DNA of 64,000 nt from M30B80 sp965656935 (GTDB lineage Bacteria > Pseudomonadota > Alphaproteobacteria > Rhodobacterales > Rhodobacteraceae), in assembly GCA_965656935.1 (NCBI GenBank), contig CBFHMG010000010.1, positions 1 to 64,000 of the forward strand. Direction: 5' to 3'. Positions 6,911 through 15,378 of the stretch are shown here, one piece after another; position 1 is the stretch's first letter, and the number at the start of each line of letters is the position of its first letter. The notes under the pieces were generated by a model. It ran no database searches and was not told the origin of the DNA. It saw nothing but the letters and a program-made list of their open reading frames with translations. The translations under genes were made by a program, and so were the position numbers.

Positions 6911-7279
6911 ATGACCAAAGCCATTTCCCCTCTCCACCTGCTTCTCTGTGCAGCCTTGGTGATGCTCGCCGCCCCGCTGAGCGCGGCATCTTTCGATTGC
7001 AGCAGAGCGGAAACCCGCATTGAACAGACCATCTGCGCGGTTCCCGAGCTGTCCTATCTGGATGAATTGATGGCTAATAACTATTGGGCCATGCGTGGCG
7101 CCAATATCGGAGATGGTGCAATGGAAGACTTGATGTCTACGCAACAACAATGGCTAAGCCGTCGGGATCAGTGCAAAGATGTTGACTGCCTTTTGGACCA
7201 GTATCTGCAGCGCATCGATCAGATTTGTATCTATCCCGTTCTGACAGGCGCGTTTCCCGATTGTCGTGAAGCCTATTGA
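6911..7279 (+). CDS. Small exported LprI-like (DUF1311) protein
   Basis: A 122-residue protein with signal peptide ending near residue 26 (LSAASFDC). The segment FDCSRAETRIEQTICAVPEL with paired cysteines Cys30 and Cys42, then a tyrosine/leucine-rich helix and QQQWLSRRDQC, is the LprI/DUF1311 pattern of small disulfide-bonded helical proteins, some of which inhibit lysozyme. Six cysteines in the mature part suggest three disulfides in the periplasm. It is monocistronic. An 8-bp inverted repeat (7269-7276 with 7290-7297) straddles the stop codon and may mark the 3' end. Confidence 0.8.
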   Translation: MTKAISPLHLLLCAALVMLAAPLSAASFDCSRAETRIEQTICAVPELSYLDELMANNYWAMRGANIGDGAMEDLMSTQQQWLSRRDQCKDVDCLLDQYLQRIDQICIYPVLTGAFPDCREAY

Positions 7280-7422
7280 GCCATCAATCATAGGCTTGGT
7301 GGGGACTGTGCAGTGCGGATCGTGGAAACCGCCCACCTGACGCTGCCTGAAATCGCGGTCAACACGCCTTGAGGGGACATGCATCGGCGGCATGTAAGGC
7401 GAGGACATCTTTTCAATGGGAA

Positions 7423-7498
<76 letters not shown>

Positions 7499-7558
7499 GC
7501 TGGCGCGCTATTAGCCTTGAACGGCAGAGCTCTTCAAGCCCAAAAGTGAAAAATGTCA

Positions 7559-8146
7559 TCAAGCGCGCAGGATATTTTCTGCGCCGGCTTGGATGGCGTA
7601 AATCACGGCCTGTTCATGCCCGAGATTTGCCGTGGCTGCGAGATCGAGCCCCAAGAGCTGCCCGCGCATATATTGCAGCGCGATTCCATGGGTTACGATG
7701 ATAGATGGGCCATAAATCCCCTGAAGGAAGCTGTCCAATCGGTGGGACAGGGCCTCCAGCGTTTCGCCATTTTTCGTATTTATGGAAAGATGAAAATCAG
7801 TGGGATGTGAGTGGTAGGCCTCGGGCCAGCGGCTGGCGATCTCGGTATGGGTCAAGCCTTGCCATGCGCCCATATGAACCTCGCGCAGCCTGTCATCGAG
7901 GATTGGCGCGGCACCGAGTTTCGCGCCCAGAATGTCTGCGGTTTGAACAGCGCGTGTGAGAGGGCTGGAATAGAGCGGGAGGGGCGTTGTGCCCGCCTGC
8001 ACCGCAAGCATGATCTGCGCCTGTGCCGCCGCCTGTGCGCGGCCTGTGGCGTTCAATTCCGTGTCCAGCCAGCCTTGCAACCGTCTTTCGCGGTTCCAAT
8101 CGGTTTGGCCGTGGCGCAGGAGGTAGATGGGAAAATCAAAGCGCAT
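7559..8146 (-). CDS. Histidine phosphatase family protein (phosphoglycerate-mutase-like)
   Basis: A 195-residue enzyme of the histidine phosphatase superfamily. The phosphohistidine motif RHGQTDWN is at 11-18 (His12). Arg65 (SPLTRAVQTA), acid Glu89 (REVHMGAWQG) and His153 in VTHG complete the active site. The substrate is unknown; it could be a phosphoglycerate-mutase-like, cobalamin-pathway or broad phosphatase. Residues 117-128 (DFHLSINTKNGE) stand where relatives usually have an aromatic/Pro-Gly segment, and the DNA encoding them is a copy of the motif that is otherwise intergenic (7772-7794). This suggests that the motif was inserted or recruited in frame. Confidence 0.88.
   Translation of the reverse strand: MRFDFPIYLLRHGQTDWNRERRLQGWLDTELNATGRAQAAAQAQIMLAVQAGTTPLPLYSSPLTRAVQTADILGAKLGAAPILDDRLREVHMGAWQGLTHTEIASRWPEAYHSHPTDFHLSINTKNGETLEALSHRLDSFLQGIYGPSIIVTHGIALQYMRGQLLGLDLAATANLGHEQAVIYAIQAGAENILRA
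7772..7794 (+). repeat. Recurrent short motif, copy 2, inside a coding sequence
   Basis: It contains CGTATTTATGGAAAGATG on the plus strand, identical over 23 bases to copy 4. It is embedded in frame in the histidine phosphatase gene, on the opposite strand to transcription. Confidence 0.8.
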
Positions 8147-8260
8147 GGCCTAGGGCGTAAAGCCTTTGGCAGCCAAGTCCAAGACCAAGCGGGCGGCTTG
8201 AGGCTGGCCAGAGGCGCGGTTTTTGTCGATATTGCGGTCAGGTTAAGGGGACTGGGGAAA

Positions 8261-9061
8261 ATGCAGCCGACATTCTCGGGGAAATATACCGCTGCGCGGG
8301 GGCAAGGGCTGCGGGATTTTGATCTCTACTTGCCGCAAAACGCACCGCGCGCCGTGGTGGTCTATGCCCATGGGGGCGGGTTTTCTCATGGCAAGCATAC
8401 CGGCCCCTTTCCGCAGGCCTGTGCCGCAAGGCTGGTTGCCGAGCGGATCGGCTTTGCCTCGATTTCCTACGCCAAGGGCGGCGCGCCGATGGAAAGGTTC
8501 GACGCAAAGGAACAGGAAGCAGTGACCCATGCGCAATTGCGCACTGCGCGGGTCGGCATGCGGATCAACCCCGCCTATTGCGGGCCGCTGTTTTACGCGG
8601 CCTTGGAGGATTTCTCGCAAGCCTTGCGCGCGCTGCGCGACCTTCGGGACCCTTTTGATTTGTCGGGGGTACCGATGCTCAGCTTTGGCGCATCGGCGGG
8701 CGGGATCATTGCTGCATCATTGGCCTATCCGCCGCGTGACTGGCCGGATTTGGAACCTGTGGATGGCGCGTTTTGCCTATGCGGGGCAATGGTGCAACCA
8801 TGGCGGCTGAGCAAGGACGGGCCGCCTTTGACCTTGATGCACAGCTTTCATGACGGCGTGATCTCGCCGCGCAACACGACCCTGATTGCCAATAAGGCCG
8901 AGGCGAAAGACGCGCCCCTGCGCGCGATAGTGACCAATGTCAAAGGCCACAAACATCAACTCGACGCGCTTTTGGAGGGCCGTGATGACCAGGGCCAGCC
9001 CTATTGGGATGCTTTGAGCCAATGCATAGAGGCCGCGATTGGGCGATCTGCTGCCCGCTAG
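8261..9061 (+). CDS. Alpha/beta hydrolase
   Basis: A 266-residue hydrolase of the HSL/BD-FAE-like alpha/beta type. It has the oxyanion motif HGGG at 37-40, the nucleophile elbow GASAGG (Ser145), HDGVI and a late His in GHKHQ as possible triad members. There is no signal peptide, so it is cytoplasmic; the substrate is unknown, with a small ester plausible. The ATG at 8261 is used because anything longer runs back through the opposite-strand phosphatase gene. Its stop codon overlaps the convergent soxR stop by four bases. Confidence 0.85.
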   Translation: MQPTFSGKYTAARGQGLRDFDLYLPQNAPRAVVVYAHGGGFSHGKHTGPFPQACAARLVAERIGFASISYAKGGAPMERFDAKEQEAVTHAQLRTARVGMRINPAYCGPLFYAALEDFSQALRALRDLRDPFDLSGVPMLSFGASAGGIIAASLAYPPRDWPDLEPVDGAFCLCGAMVQPWRLSKDGPPLTLMHSFHDGVISPRNTTLIANKAEAKDAPLRAIVTNVKGHKHQLDALLEGRDDQGQPYWDALSQCIEAAIGRSAAR

Positions 9062-9540
9062 CCTGGACGGCGCATCGGGGCCAATTCGTCTTCTTCCCCG
9101 ACCCAACGGCGCGGGCCAGCCCCGTTCTTGGCGAGCTGGTCATCTTCATTGAACAAGGCGCATTGCTCGACTGAGAGACAGCCGCAACCGATACATCCAT
9201 GCAACTGGCTCCGAAGCCGCCGCAAATTGATGATTTGATCCAGCAAAAGATCCGACCATTGCTCGCCTGCTTGCCGCCAATCGGCGGCTGAAACCGCCTT
9301 GTCACGCGGAATTTGGTCCAGCATGGCTTTGACATCTGCCAATGGTACACCGACCTTTTGAGCGGTCTTGGCGATGGCCACGCGGCGCAGCTCCGCTCGG
9401 TTATAGCGGCGGTGGTTTGCCCCCGTACGCCAGGATTTGATCAGCCCCTCGGCCTCATAGAAATGAAGTGTCGATACCGCGACCCCTGCCCGTTCGGCCA
9501 TTTCACCAACGCTTAGGTCACGTCCTGTTTTCTCAGCCAT
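9058..9540 (-). CDS. soxR: Redox-sensitive transcriptional activator SoxR
   Basis: A 160-residue MerR-family regulator. The N-terminal winged HTH (SVGEMAERAGVAVSTLHFYE, about 10-29) is followed by a dimerisation helix and the [2Fe-2S] cysteine signature CIGCGCLSVEQC (Cys116, 119, 121, 127), spaced as in E. coli SoxR. Oxidation of the cluster by redox-cycling compounds turns it into an activator. The ATG at 9540 is preferred to a TTG six codons upstream since GGGAG precedes it. A near-consensus SoxR box lies just upstream, indicating autoregulation. No soxS, efflux pump or oxidoreductase target is beside it, so its regulon lies elsewhere. Confidence 0.96.
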   Translation of the reverse strand: MAEKTGRDLSVGEMAERAGVAVSTLHFYEAEGLIKSWRTGANHRRYNRAELRRVAIAKTAQKVGVPLADVKAMLDQIPRDKAVSAADWRQAGEQWSDLLLDQIINLRRLRSQLHGCIGCGCLSVEQCALFNEDDQLAKNGAGPRRWVGEEDELAPMRRPG

Positions 9541-9552
9541 AATAGCTCCCGC

Positions 9553-9570
9553 TCTCAATTTACGTTGAGG
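9553..9570. promoter_or_regulatory. SoxR box upstream of soxR
   Basis: The 18-bp dyad has halves TCTCAA and TTGAGG separated by six bases. It matches the CCTCAA-N6-TTGAGG SoxR operator at 11 of 12 half-site bases. It lies 12 bp before the soxR start codon. Confidence 0.75.
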
Positions 9571-9932
9571 CGCAGGGAAGCCAAACGCGAAGGCATCAAG
9601 GCATAGCCATAGCTTGCCGAAATCATCGCAGGAACGTTACCCCAACGCCCGTCGCGCACCGCCACATAAAGACTGCGATCCGCGTCCTAAACCGAACACT
9701 GATGACAAAAATTCTAAAATTTGCGACGTGGTAACGCCGCCCGAGACCACAGAAACACACATAAATCGGTGTCCAGATCCCAAGGCAAAGCCACGTCTCA
9801 GGTCAATCACTACAATCATCACAATGCGACCACTTTGGTGGCCAATCTCTCATCACAAATTTCAGTAACAAATACGTGAACAGTAAACACGAAACGAAGA
9901 AATTTTGAAAGACTTCACTTGCAAAAATGACG
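9571..9932. other. Intergenic region without a recognisable gene
   Basis: Between the soxR operator and the terminator of the HU-like gene there are about 360 bp. Short open frames are present, but none has a convincing ribosome binding site or family resemblance. No tRNA or repeat was seen. Confidence 0.5.
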
Positions 9933-9957
9933 AAAACCCCCGCTTGGAAAAGCGGGG
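9933..9957 (-). terminator. Terminator of the HU-like gene
   Basis: CCCCGCTT (9938-9945) and AAGCGGGG (9950-9957) form an 8-bp stem with a four-base loop. Followed in the minus direction by a T-run, it lies 13 bases after the stop codon. Confidence 0.8.
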
Positions 9958-9969
9958 CCGAAGGACGCT

Positions 9970-10494
9970 TTAGTCCTGATCTGCGAGGGCATCCTCGCTG
10001 CTATCTGCCCCAGCCTCTTCACGGGTCTTGAGCTTGATCTTGGCCACAAGCATATCGCCATTCGTCTGCGCCGTACGGCGCTTGATGGTGATTTTGCCGA
10101 TCGGGGGTAGAATTAATTCCTTACCCTCAGTGAGCGCTTTGGACATTTCATCAAGCACCAGATCAACGAATTCGCGCACATCCGATTTTTTCAGATCGGC
10201 CCGTTCGCTCACGGCTTGAATGAGATCACGGCGTTTGAACATCTCGGCGATGGGATCGTCATCTGCGTCACTCGCATTTCCATCGCTCTGATCTTCGGCC
10301 TCGGCGCGGTGAAGGACGGCAGCAGCCCCCATTGCGGCCGCAACGGATGCGGCTGGCGATTGGGTTTGCTCGGCCTCGTCTGGTGCCCGTGATGTCTCGG
10401 TTTTTTCGGCCTCGTCAGATGTCGTGTTTGTGGCCGCAACGTGCAGTTTCGCACGGCTCCGACCGGCTGACGTGCTTCTTTTCTTGGAAGCCAT
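9970..10494 (-). CDS. HU/IHF-family DNA-binding protein with long N-terminal extension
   Basis: A 174-residue protein. The C-terminal 90 residues follow the HU/IHF fold: helices (KRRDLIQAVSERADLKKSDVREFVDLVLDEMSKALTEG), then ELILPPIGKITIKRRTAQ and a basic arm region. The first 80 or so residues are a low-complexity Ala/Glu/Ser/Thr tail with a basic start (ASKKRSTSAGRSRAK), as in extended HU-like proteins of alphaproteobacteria. The canonical proline-tipped arm is not obvious, so DNA bending may be weaker than in HU. It is encoded after lon in the same direction, with a hairpin between. A chromosome-architecture role is inferred. Confidence 0.85.
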   Translation of the reverse strand: MASKKRSTSAGRSRAKLHVAATNTTSDEAEKTETSRAPDEAEQTQSPAASVAAAMGAAAVLHRAEAEDQSDGNASDADDDPIAEMFKRRDLIQAVSERADLKKSDVREFVDLVLDEMSKALTEGKELILPPIGKITIKRRTAQTNGDMLVAKIKLKTREEAGADSSEDALADQD

Positions 10495-10576
10495 AAAGCT
10501 ATCCCCTTTGTTCCCTGTATGCAGGCAGGGTAGCGGAATCGCTTGAATTTAACCACCCTGCTCGCCCCCAAGATGC

Positions 10577-10615
10577 AAAATACTCCGCCCAAGCATCGCT
10601 CAGACGGAGTATTTT
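10577..10615 (-). terminator. Stem-loop after lon
   Basis: The 11-bp arms AAAATACTCCG (10577-10587) and CGGAGTATTTT (10605-10615) are perfect complements with a 17-base loop, 29 bp beyond the lon stop. The lower stem supplies the U-rich 3' side. Confidence 0.6.
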
Positions 10616-10643
10616 TAGCGGTTCATGACAGGGTCGCGCCTAA

Positions 10644-13049
10644 TTAATGGGCGGTGGCGGCAGTGCCATCCCCCTTGCCCAAGGCGCGCTGGACGGCGGC
10701 CGCATCTTCGGCCTCCTCGTCCCAATCGATGGCCTCGGGCGCGCGCACCAGAGCACGGGCCAAAACCTCCGAGACATGCGAGACGGGAATGATCTCCAAA
10801 CCCTCTTTGACATTGTCAGGGATTTCGGCGAGGTCCTTTTCATTCTCCTGAGGGATCAGCACGGTTTTGATACCGCCCCGCAAAGCCGCAAGCAGCTTTT
10901 CCTTCAACCCGCCAATTGGCAGGACATTCCCGCGCAAGGTCACCTCGCCCGTCATGGCGATGTCTTTTTGCACAGGGATTTGCGTCAGAACCGACACGAT
11001 CGAAGTGACCATCCCGATCCCCGCGCTTGGCCCGTCTTTGGGCGTAGCGCCTTCGGGGACGTGGACATGGATATCCCAACGATCCATGCGCGGAGGCTGC
11101 ACGCCGATCTTGGGCGCGATGGAGCGGACATAGCTGGCGGCCGCGTCGATGGATTCCTTCATCACATCGCCGAGCTTACCCGTTGTTTTCATCCGTCCCT
11201 TACCCGCAAGGCGCAGGGCTTCAATCGACAGAAGATCACCACCAACACTGGTCCAGGCAAGGCCTGTGACAACGCCGATCTGGTCATCCATTTCCGCCAA
11301 ACCAAATTTGAAGCGGCGCACACCCAGCATCTCTTCGAGATTGTCTGGTGTGACCTCAACCGATTTGCTTTGCCCCTTCAGGATCGCTGTCAGCGCCTTA
11401 CGGGCGATCTTGGCCAATTCACGCTCAAGGTTCCGTACACCCGCTTCGCGCGTGTAATAGCGGATCACATCGGTCAGCGCTTCATCCGTGAGGTTGAATT
11501 CATCGGCGCGCAGACCGTGGTTCTTGATCTGCTTGGCCAGCAAGTGACGCTTGGCGATCTCGCGCTTTTCATCCTCGGTATAGCCCGAGAGCGAGATGAT
11601 CTCCATCCGGTCCAAAAGCGGGCCTGGCATGTTGTAGGAATTCGCCGTGGTCAGGAACATCACATTCGAGAGGTCATATTCCACCTCAAGATAATGGTCC
11701 GAGAAGGTCGCATTCTGTTCGGGATCAAGCACTTCGAGCATGGCCGAGGCGGGGTCACCACGGAAATCCTGACCCATCTTGTCGATCTCGTCGAGAAGGA
11801 TCAGCGGATTGGTGGTTTTCGCCTTTTTCATCGCCTGAATGATCTTGCCCGGCATGGAGCCGATATAGGTCCGACGGTGGCCACGGATCTCGGATTCGTC
11901 GCGCACGCCGCCAAGCGAGATGCGGATAAATTCGCGCCCCGTGGCTTTGGCAACCGATTTCCCAAGGCTGGTTTTACCCACACCCGGAGGGCCGACAAGG
12001 CACATGATCGGGCCTTTCAGCTTCTTGGAGCGCTGCTGCACCGCAAGATATTCCACGATGCGTTCCTTGACCTTTTCCAGACCGTAATGATCGGCATCAA
12101 GCACCTGCTCGGCGCGGCCAAGGTCTTTTTTGACGCGCGATTTAACGCCCCAAGGAATGGAGAGCATCCAATCTAGGTAATTGCGCACAACCGTGGCCTC
12201 GGCGCTCATCGGGCTCATATTCTTGAGCTTTTTGATCTCCGCATCCGCACGGTCACGGGCCTCTTTCGAGAATTTCGTATTGGCGATCTTTTCCTCAAGC
12301 TCGGCAATCTCATTGGCGCCATCTTCGCCATCGCCCAACTCGCGCTGGATCGCCTTCATTTGCTCATTGAGGTAATATTCGCGCTGCGTGCGCTCCATCT
12401 GGGATTTCACGCGCGTTTTGATCTTTTTCTCGACCTGCAGAACCGACATTTCGCCCTGCATCATGCCATAGACTTTCTCGAGGCGGGCCGAGATATCGAG
12501 CGTTTCCAGCAGATCCTGCTTTTGCTCGACCTCCACACCCAAATGCCCCGAGACGAGATCGGCCAATTTGGCAGGCTCCTCGGCCTCGATGATCGAGGTC
12601 AGGGCGTCCTCAGGCACATTCTTTTTGACCTTGGCGTATTTCTCGAACTCCTCAACAACCGAGCGCAGCAGCGCTGTTGTCGCTTCGGGATCATTCTCGG
12701 TTTCATCCAGCACATGGGCGCGCGCTTCAAAGAACGAGTCATTGGGCAAGAACCCTTCGATCCGCACACGGGCGCGCCCCTCGACCAGCACTTTTACGGT
12801 GCCATCGGGCAATTTCAGCAATTGCAGGACATTGGCGATCACGCCCACATCATAGATGCCGTCGGATTCGGGGTCATCAATGCTGGGGTCGATCTGGCTC
12901 GATAGAAGAATTTGCTTATCGTCACGCATCACCTCTTCCAGCGCGCGAACGGATTTCTCACGACCGACGAAAAGCGGCACGACCATATGCGGGAAAACCA
13001 CGATATCGCGCAGTGGAAGAACGGGATAAGTGCTTTGAACTTCTGGCAT
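10644..13049 (-). CDS. lon: ATP-dependent protease Lon
   Basis: An 801-residue LonA protease that degrades misfolded and regulatory proteins in the cytoplasm. The N-terminal substrate domain starts with YPVLPLRDIVVFPHM. The AAA+ module has Walker A GPPGVGKTS and Walker B LILLDEIDK. The C-terminal protease domain has the Ser-Lys dyad, Ser675 in PKDGPSAG and Lys718 in GGLKEKLLAA, 43 residues apart as in E. coli. Length is normal. A heat-shock-type promoter is visible about 85 bp upstream (13133-13161). In Caulobacter, Lon degrades cell-cycle regulators including SciP, a possible link to the ctrA/sciP region. Confidence 0.98.
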   Translation of the reverse strand: MPEVQSTYPVLPLRDIVVFPHMVVPLFVGREKSVRALEEVMRDDKQILLSSQIDPSIDDPESDGIYDVGVIANVLQLLKLPDGTVKVLVEGRARVRIEGFLPNDSFFEARAHVLDETENDPEATTALLRSVVEEFEKYAKVKKNVPEDALTSIIEAEEPAKLADLVSGHLGVEVEQKQDLLETLDISARLEKVYGMMQGEMSVLQVEKKIKTRVKSQMERTQREYYLNEQMKAIQRELGDGEDGANEIAELEEKIANTKFSKEARDRADAEIKKLKNMSPMSAEATVVRNYLDWMLSIPWGVKSRVKKDLGRAEQVLDADHYGLEKVKERIVEYLAVQQRSKKLKGPIMCLVGPPGVGKTSLGKSVAKATGREFIRISLGGVRDESEIRGHRRTYIGSMPGKIIQAMKKAKTTNPLILLDEIDKMGQDFRGDPASAMLEVLDPEQNATFSDHYLEVEYDLSNVMFLTTANSYNMPGPLLDRMEIISLSGYTEDEKREIAKRHLLAKQIKNHGLRADEFNLTDEALTDVIRYYTREAGVRNLERELAKIARKALTAILKGQSKSVEVTPDNLEEMLGVRRFKFGLAEMDDQIGVVTGLAWTSVGGDLLSIEALRLAGKGRMKTTGKLGDVMKESIDAAASYVRSIAPKIGVQPPRMDRWDIHVHVPEGATPKDGPSAGIGMVTSIVSVLTQIPVQKDIAMTGEVTLRGNVLPIGGLKEKLLAALRGGIKTVLIPQENEKDLAEIPDNVKEGLEIIPVSHVSEVLARALVRAPEAIDWDEEAEDAAAVQRALGKGDGTAATAH

Positions 13050-13132
13050 TTTGCCTTCCTTATTCTTGGCAAGCGGGCTCCGGGCCCCGCATCAGCGGCA
13101 GCCCCTGTCCTGCTCCTTGGTGGTGCAGTGTT

Positions 13133-13161
13133 ACTTGGGGCACGGGGCTGCGCGTTTCAAG
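13133..13161 (-). promoter_or_regulatory. Candidate RpoH (sigma-32) promoter of lon
   Basis: On the minus strand CTTGAAA is followed after 14 bases by CCCCAAGT, close to the heat-shock consensus CTTGAAA ... CCCCATNT. It lies about 85 bp upstream of the lon start codon. Confidence 0.65.
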
Positions 13162-13294
13162 CGCAAGAACCGCGCCAACTCATCACAAATCGTGCCTTTT
13201 CGCGAAAGCAGGCACAAGCAGGATTTTGTGAAGCCTTGGTGAAAGCTCGCAAAATATAGCGCGCACCCCTGCTTGAATGACAGTTAGCCCAAAT

Positions 13295-14425
13295 TTACAG
13301 CGGATCAATATCGCCCAAGGCGCGGGTAGCGTGGAACTCGGCCTCGAAATCGGCAAAGCAATCAGCCTCGATCGCATCGCGCATAGCCTGCATCAGCTCT
13401 TGGAAGTAATGCAGGTTATGCCATGTCATCAGCATCGAGGAGATGATCTCGTTCGAGCGGAACACATGATGGAGATAGGCGCGCGAATAATTCGAACAGG
13501 CAGGGCATGTGCAGGCCTCATCCAGCGGGCGCGGGTCATCCTGATGGCGGGCGTTTTTGATATTGAGCTGCCCGCGCCGCGTCCATGCCTGCCCCGTGCG
13601 CCCCGAACGCGACGGCAGCACGCAATCCATCATATCCACCCCGCGCTTGACCGCGCCCACGATATCATCGGGCTTGCCCACGCCCATAAGGTAGCGTGGC
13701 TTATCGGCAGGCAGCATATCGGGGGCGTAATCAAGGCAGCCGAACATCGCCTCCTGCCCCTCGCCCACGGCCAAACCGCCAATCGCATAACCATCAAAGC
13801 CGATCTCGCGCAGCGCCTGAGCACTCTGAGCGCGCAAATCCTGCTCAAGCCCGCCTTGCATGATGCCAAACAGCGCATAGCCCGGCCGCGCACCAAAGGC
13901 CTGCTTTGAACGCGCGGCCCATCTCATCGACAATTCCATTGACCGCGCGATGGCATCGCGCTCGGCTGGCAAGGCGGGGCATTCATCGAAACACATCACG
14001 ATATCGGAGCCGAGAAGCTTCTGAATCTCCATGCTCCGCTCGGGGCTTAGCATATGTTTCGAGCCGTCGATATGGCTGCGGAATTGCACGCCTTCCTCGG
14101 TCAGCTTGCGCAGATCGGCCAAGCTCATGACCTGAAAACCGCCTGAATCCGTCAGGATCGGGCGCTCCCAATTCATGAATTTATGCAATCCGCCAAGCGC
14201 TGCAATCCGTTCCGCAGTGGGGCGCAGCATCAGGTGATAGGTGTTGCCCAATAGAATATCCGCACCCGTCTGGCGCACGCTTTCAGGCATCATCGCCTTG
14301 ACGGTGGCGGCTGTGCCCACGGGCATGAAGGCGGGCGTTCGGATCTCTCCGCGCGGGGTCGAGATCACGCCACGCCGCGCTTTGCCGCTTTGGGCTGTCA
14401 CATTAAATTGAAAGCGCTGTGTCAT
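13295..14425 (-). CDS. tgt: tRNA-guanine transglycosylase (queuine tRNA-ribosyltransferase)
   Basis: A 376-residue enzyme that exchanges G34 for preQ1 in tRNAs with GUN anticodons (such as the tRNA-Asp encoded nearby). Motifs are RRGVISTPRGEIRTPAFMPVG at the start, Asp93 in ILTDSGGFQ, the nucleophile region MDCVLPSRSGRTGQ and the zinc site CTCPACSNYSRAYLHHV. The start at 14425 fits the usual N-terminus; a longer in-frame start at 14464 is possible and neither has a good ribosome binding site. queA, the next step in queuosine synthesis, is in this window at 27.8 kb, so the two are not in one operon. Confidence 0.96.
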   Translation of the reverse strand: MTQRFQFNVTAQSGKARRGVISTPRGEIRTPAFMPVGTAATVKAMMPESVRQTGADILLGNTYHLMLRPTAERIAALGGLHKFMNWERPILTDSGGFQVMSLADLRKLTEEGVQFRSHIDGSKHMLSPERSMEIQKLLGSDIVMCFDECPALPAERDAIARSMELSMRWAARSKQAFGARPGYALFGIMQGGLEQDLRAQSAQALREIGFDGYAIGGLAVGEGQEAMFGCLDYAPDMLPADKPRYLMGVGKPDDIVGAVKRGVDMMDCVLPSRSGRTGQAWTRRGQLNIKNARHQDDPRPLDEACTCPACSNYSRAYLHHVFRSNEIISSMLMTWHNLHYFQELMQAMRDAIEADCFADFEAEFHATRALGDIDPL

Positions 14426-14594
14426 AGGGGACCGACCGATCTGAAAAGCTTGCGCGCCGTTCATAGGGGAATTTTCAGCAAAGCCAAGTTGCCGCGCATA
14501 TCTCAAACACTGATTATCTAAAGCGTCCAAGCCCTTTACGCTCGGCTTTCTATTCCTTATATCTTTTATCAACTATACGAGTTGAAAGCGCCCG

Positions 14595-14957
14595 ATGACC
14601 CAGACGCAAGATCATCTTGAGGGGACGCCCCTCATCAAACCATCCAGCACCGACCACCCGCTTTACGACACGGTGGTTGAGGCCTGTCGTACGGTCTATG
14701 ACCCTGAAATCCCAGTGAATATCTATGATCTGGGTCTTGTCTATACGATTGATATCAGCCCCGAGAACGCGGTTGATGTGACGATGACATTGACGGCACC
14801 GGGCTGCCCCGTGGCCGGCGAAATGCCGGGCTGGCTGGCCGATGCGATCGAGCCTTTGGCCGGTGTAAAACATGTGGATGTGCAAATCACATGGGATCCG
14901 CCTTGGGGCATGGATATGATGAGTGATGAAGCGCGGCTTGAACTGGGGTTCATGTAA
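14595..14957 (+). CDS. sufT: SufT-like Fe-S cluster assembly protein (DUF59/MIP18)
   Basis: A 120-residue protein of the DUF59 family. The signature is TVYDPEIPVNIYDLGLVY (about 33-50), then a strand and TLTAPGCPVAGEMPGW with the conserved cysteine, and WDPPWGMDMMSDEARLELG. SufT/MIP18 proteins help mature Fe-S enzymes, often associated with the SUF machinery. It is followed 30 bp later by an A-type carrier in the same direction, supporting an Fe-S trafficking pair. The core sufBCDS genes are not in the window. Confidence 0.92.
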   Translation: MTQTQDHLEGTPLIKPSSTDHPLYDTVVEACRTVYDPEIPVNIYDLGLVYTIDISPENAVDVTMTLTAPGCPVAGEMPGWLADAIEPLAGVKHVDVQITWDPPWGMDMMSDEARLELGFM

Positions 14958-14987
14958 CCCCGCACGCCGATCTGAAAGGAAAGTTCC

Positions 14988-15368
14988 ATGTTTGGCATTC
15001 CAGGAAAGCAAGCCGTCACCATGACGCCTGCAGCGATCAACCAGATCGCCAAGCTGATGGAACGTGATGGCCATAAGGGCCTGCGCATTGGCATCAAAAA
15101 GGGTGGCTGCGCAGGCATGGAATACACCATGGATTACGCCGCCGAAGTCGACCCGAATGACGAAGTGGTCGAGCAGGATGGCGCGCGTGTGATGATCGCA
15201 CCGATGGCGCAAATGTTCCTTTTCGGCACGCAGATCGATTACGAGACCAGCCTGCTGGAATCAGGCTTCAAGTTCAAAAATCCCAATGTCACCGATGCCT
15301 GTGGCTGCGGCGAGTCGATCAAATTCAAAGATGTCGAGGAACTGGCCGCAGAACGCGCGGCCGAGTGA
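14988..15368 (+). CDS. sufA: A-type Fe-S carrier protein (SufA/ErpA/IscA family)
   Basis: A 126-residue A-type carrier. The three cluster ligands are present: Cys41 in KKGGCAGMEY and Cys105/Cys107 in DACGCGES. The core beta-strand FLFGTQIDYE matches the family. It receives clusters and hands them to apo-enzymes in the cytoplasm. AAAGGAAAG precedes the ATG. The gene lies between sufT-like and tfoX-like genes in one likely operon (gaps of 30 and 10 bp). Assignment among SufA, IscA and ErpA is not certain from sequence alone; the sufT neighbour favours SUF. Confidence 0.92.
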   Translation: MFGIPGKQAVTMTPAAINQIAKLMERDGHKGLRIGIKKGGCAGMEYTMDYAAEVDPNDEVVEQDGARVMIAPMAQMFLFGTQIDYETSLLESGFKFKNPNVTDACGCGESIKFKDVEELAAERAAE

Positions 15369-15378
15369 GCGCTGAACC

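Noticed and set aside
9614..9868. Rightward frame of 84 codons in the soxR/HU intergenic region
   Set aside because: Low-complexity Pro/Arg/Lys-rich composition, no convincing ribosome binding site and no recognisable family.
10647..12176. A 509-codon open frame opposite lon, and similar long antisense frames opposite uvrA, lpd, mnmA and mrcA
   Set aside because: Antisense frames in GC-rich genes are common; each mirrors an unmistakable gene and has no protein-family signature.
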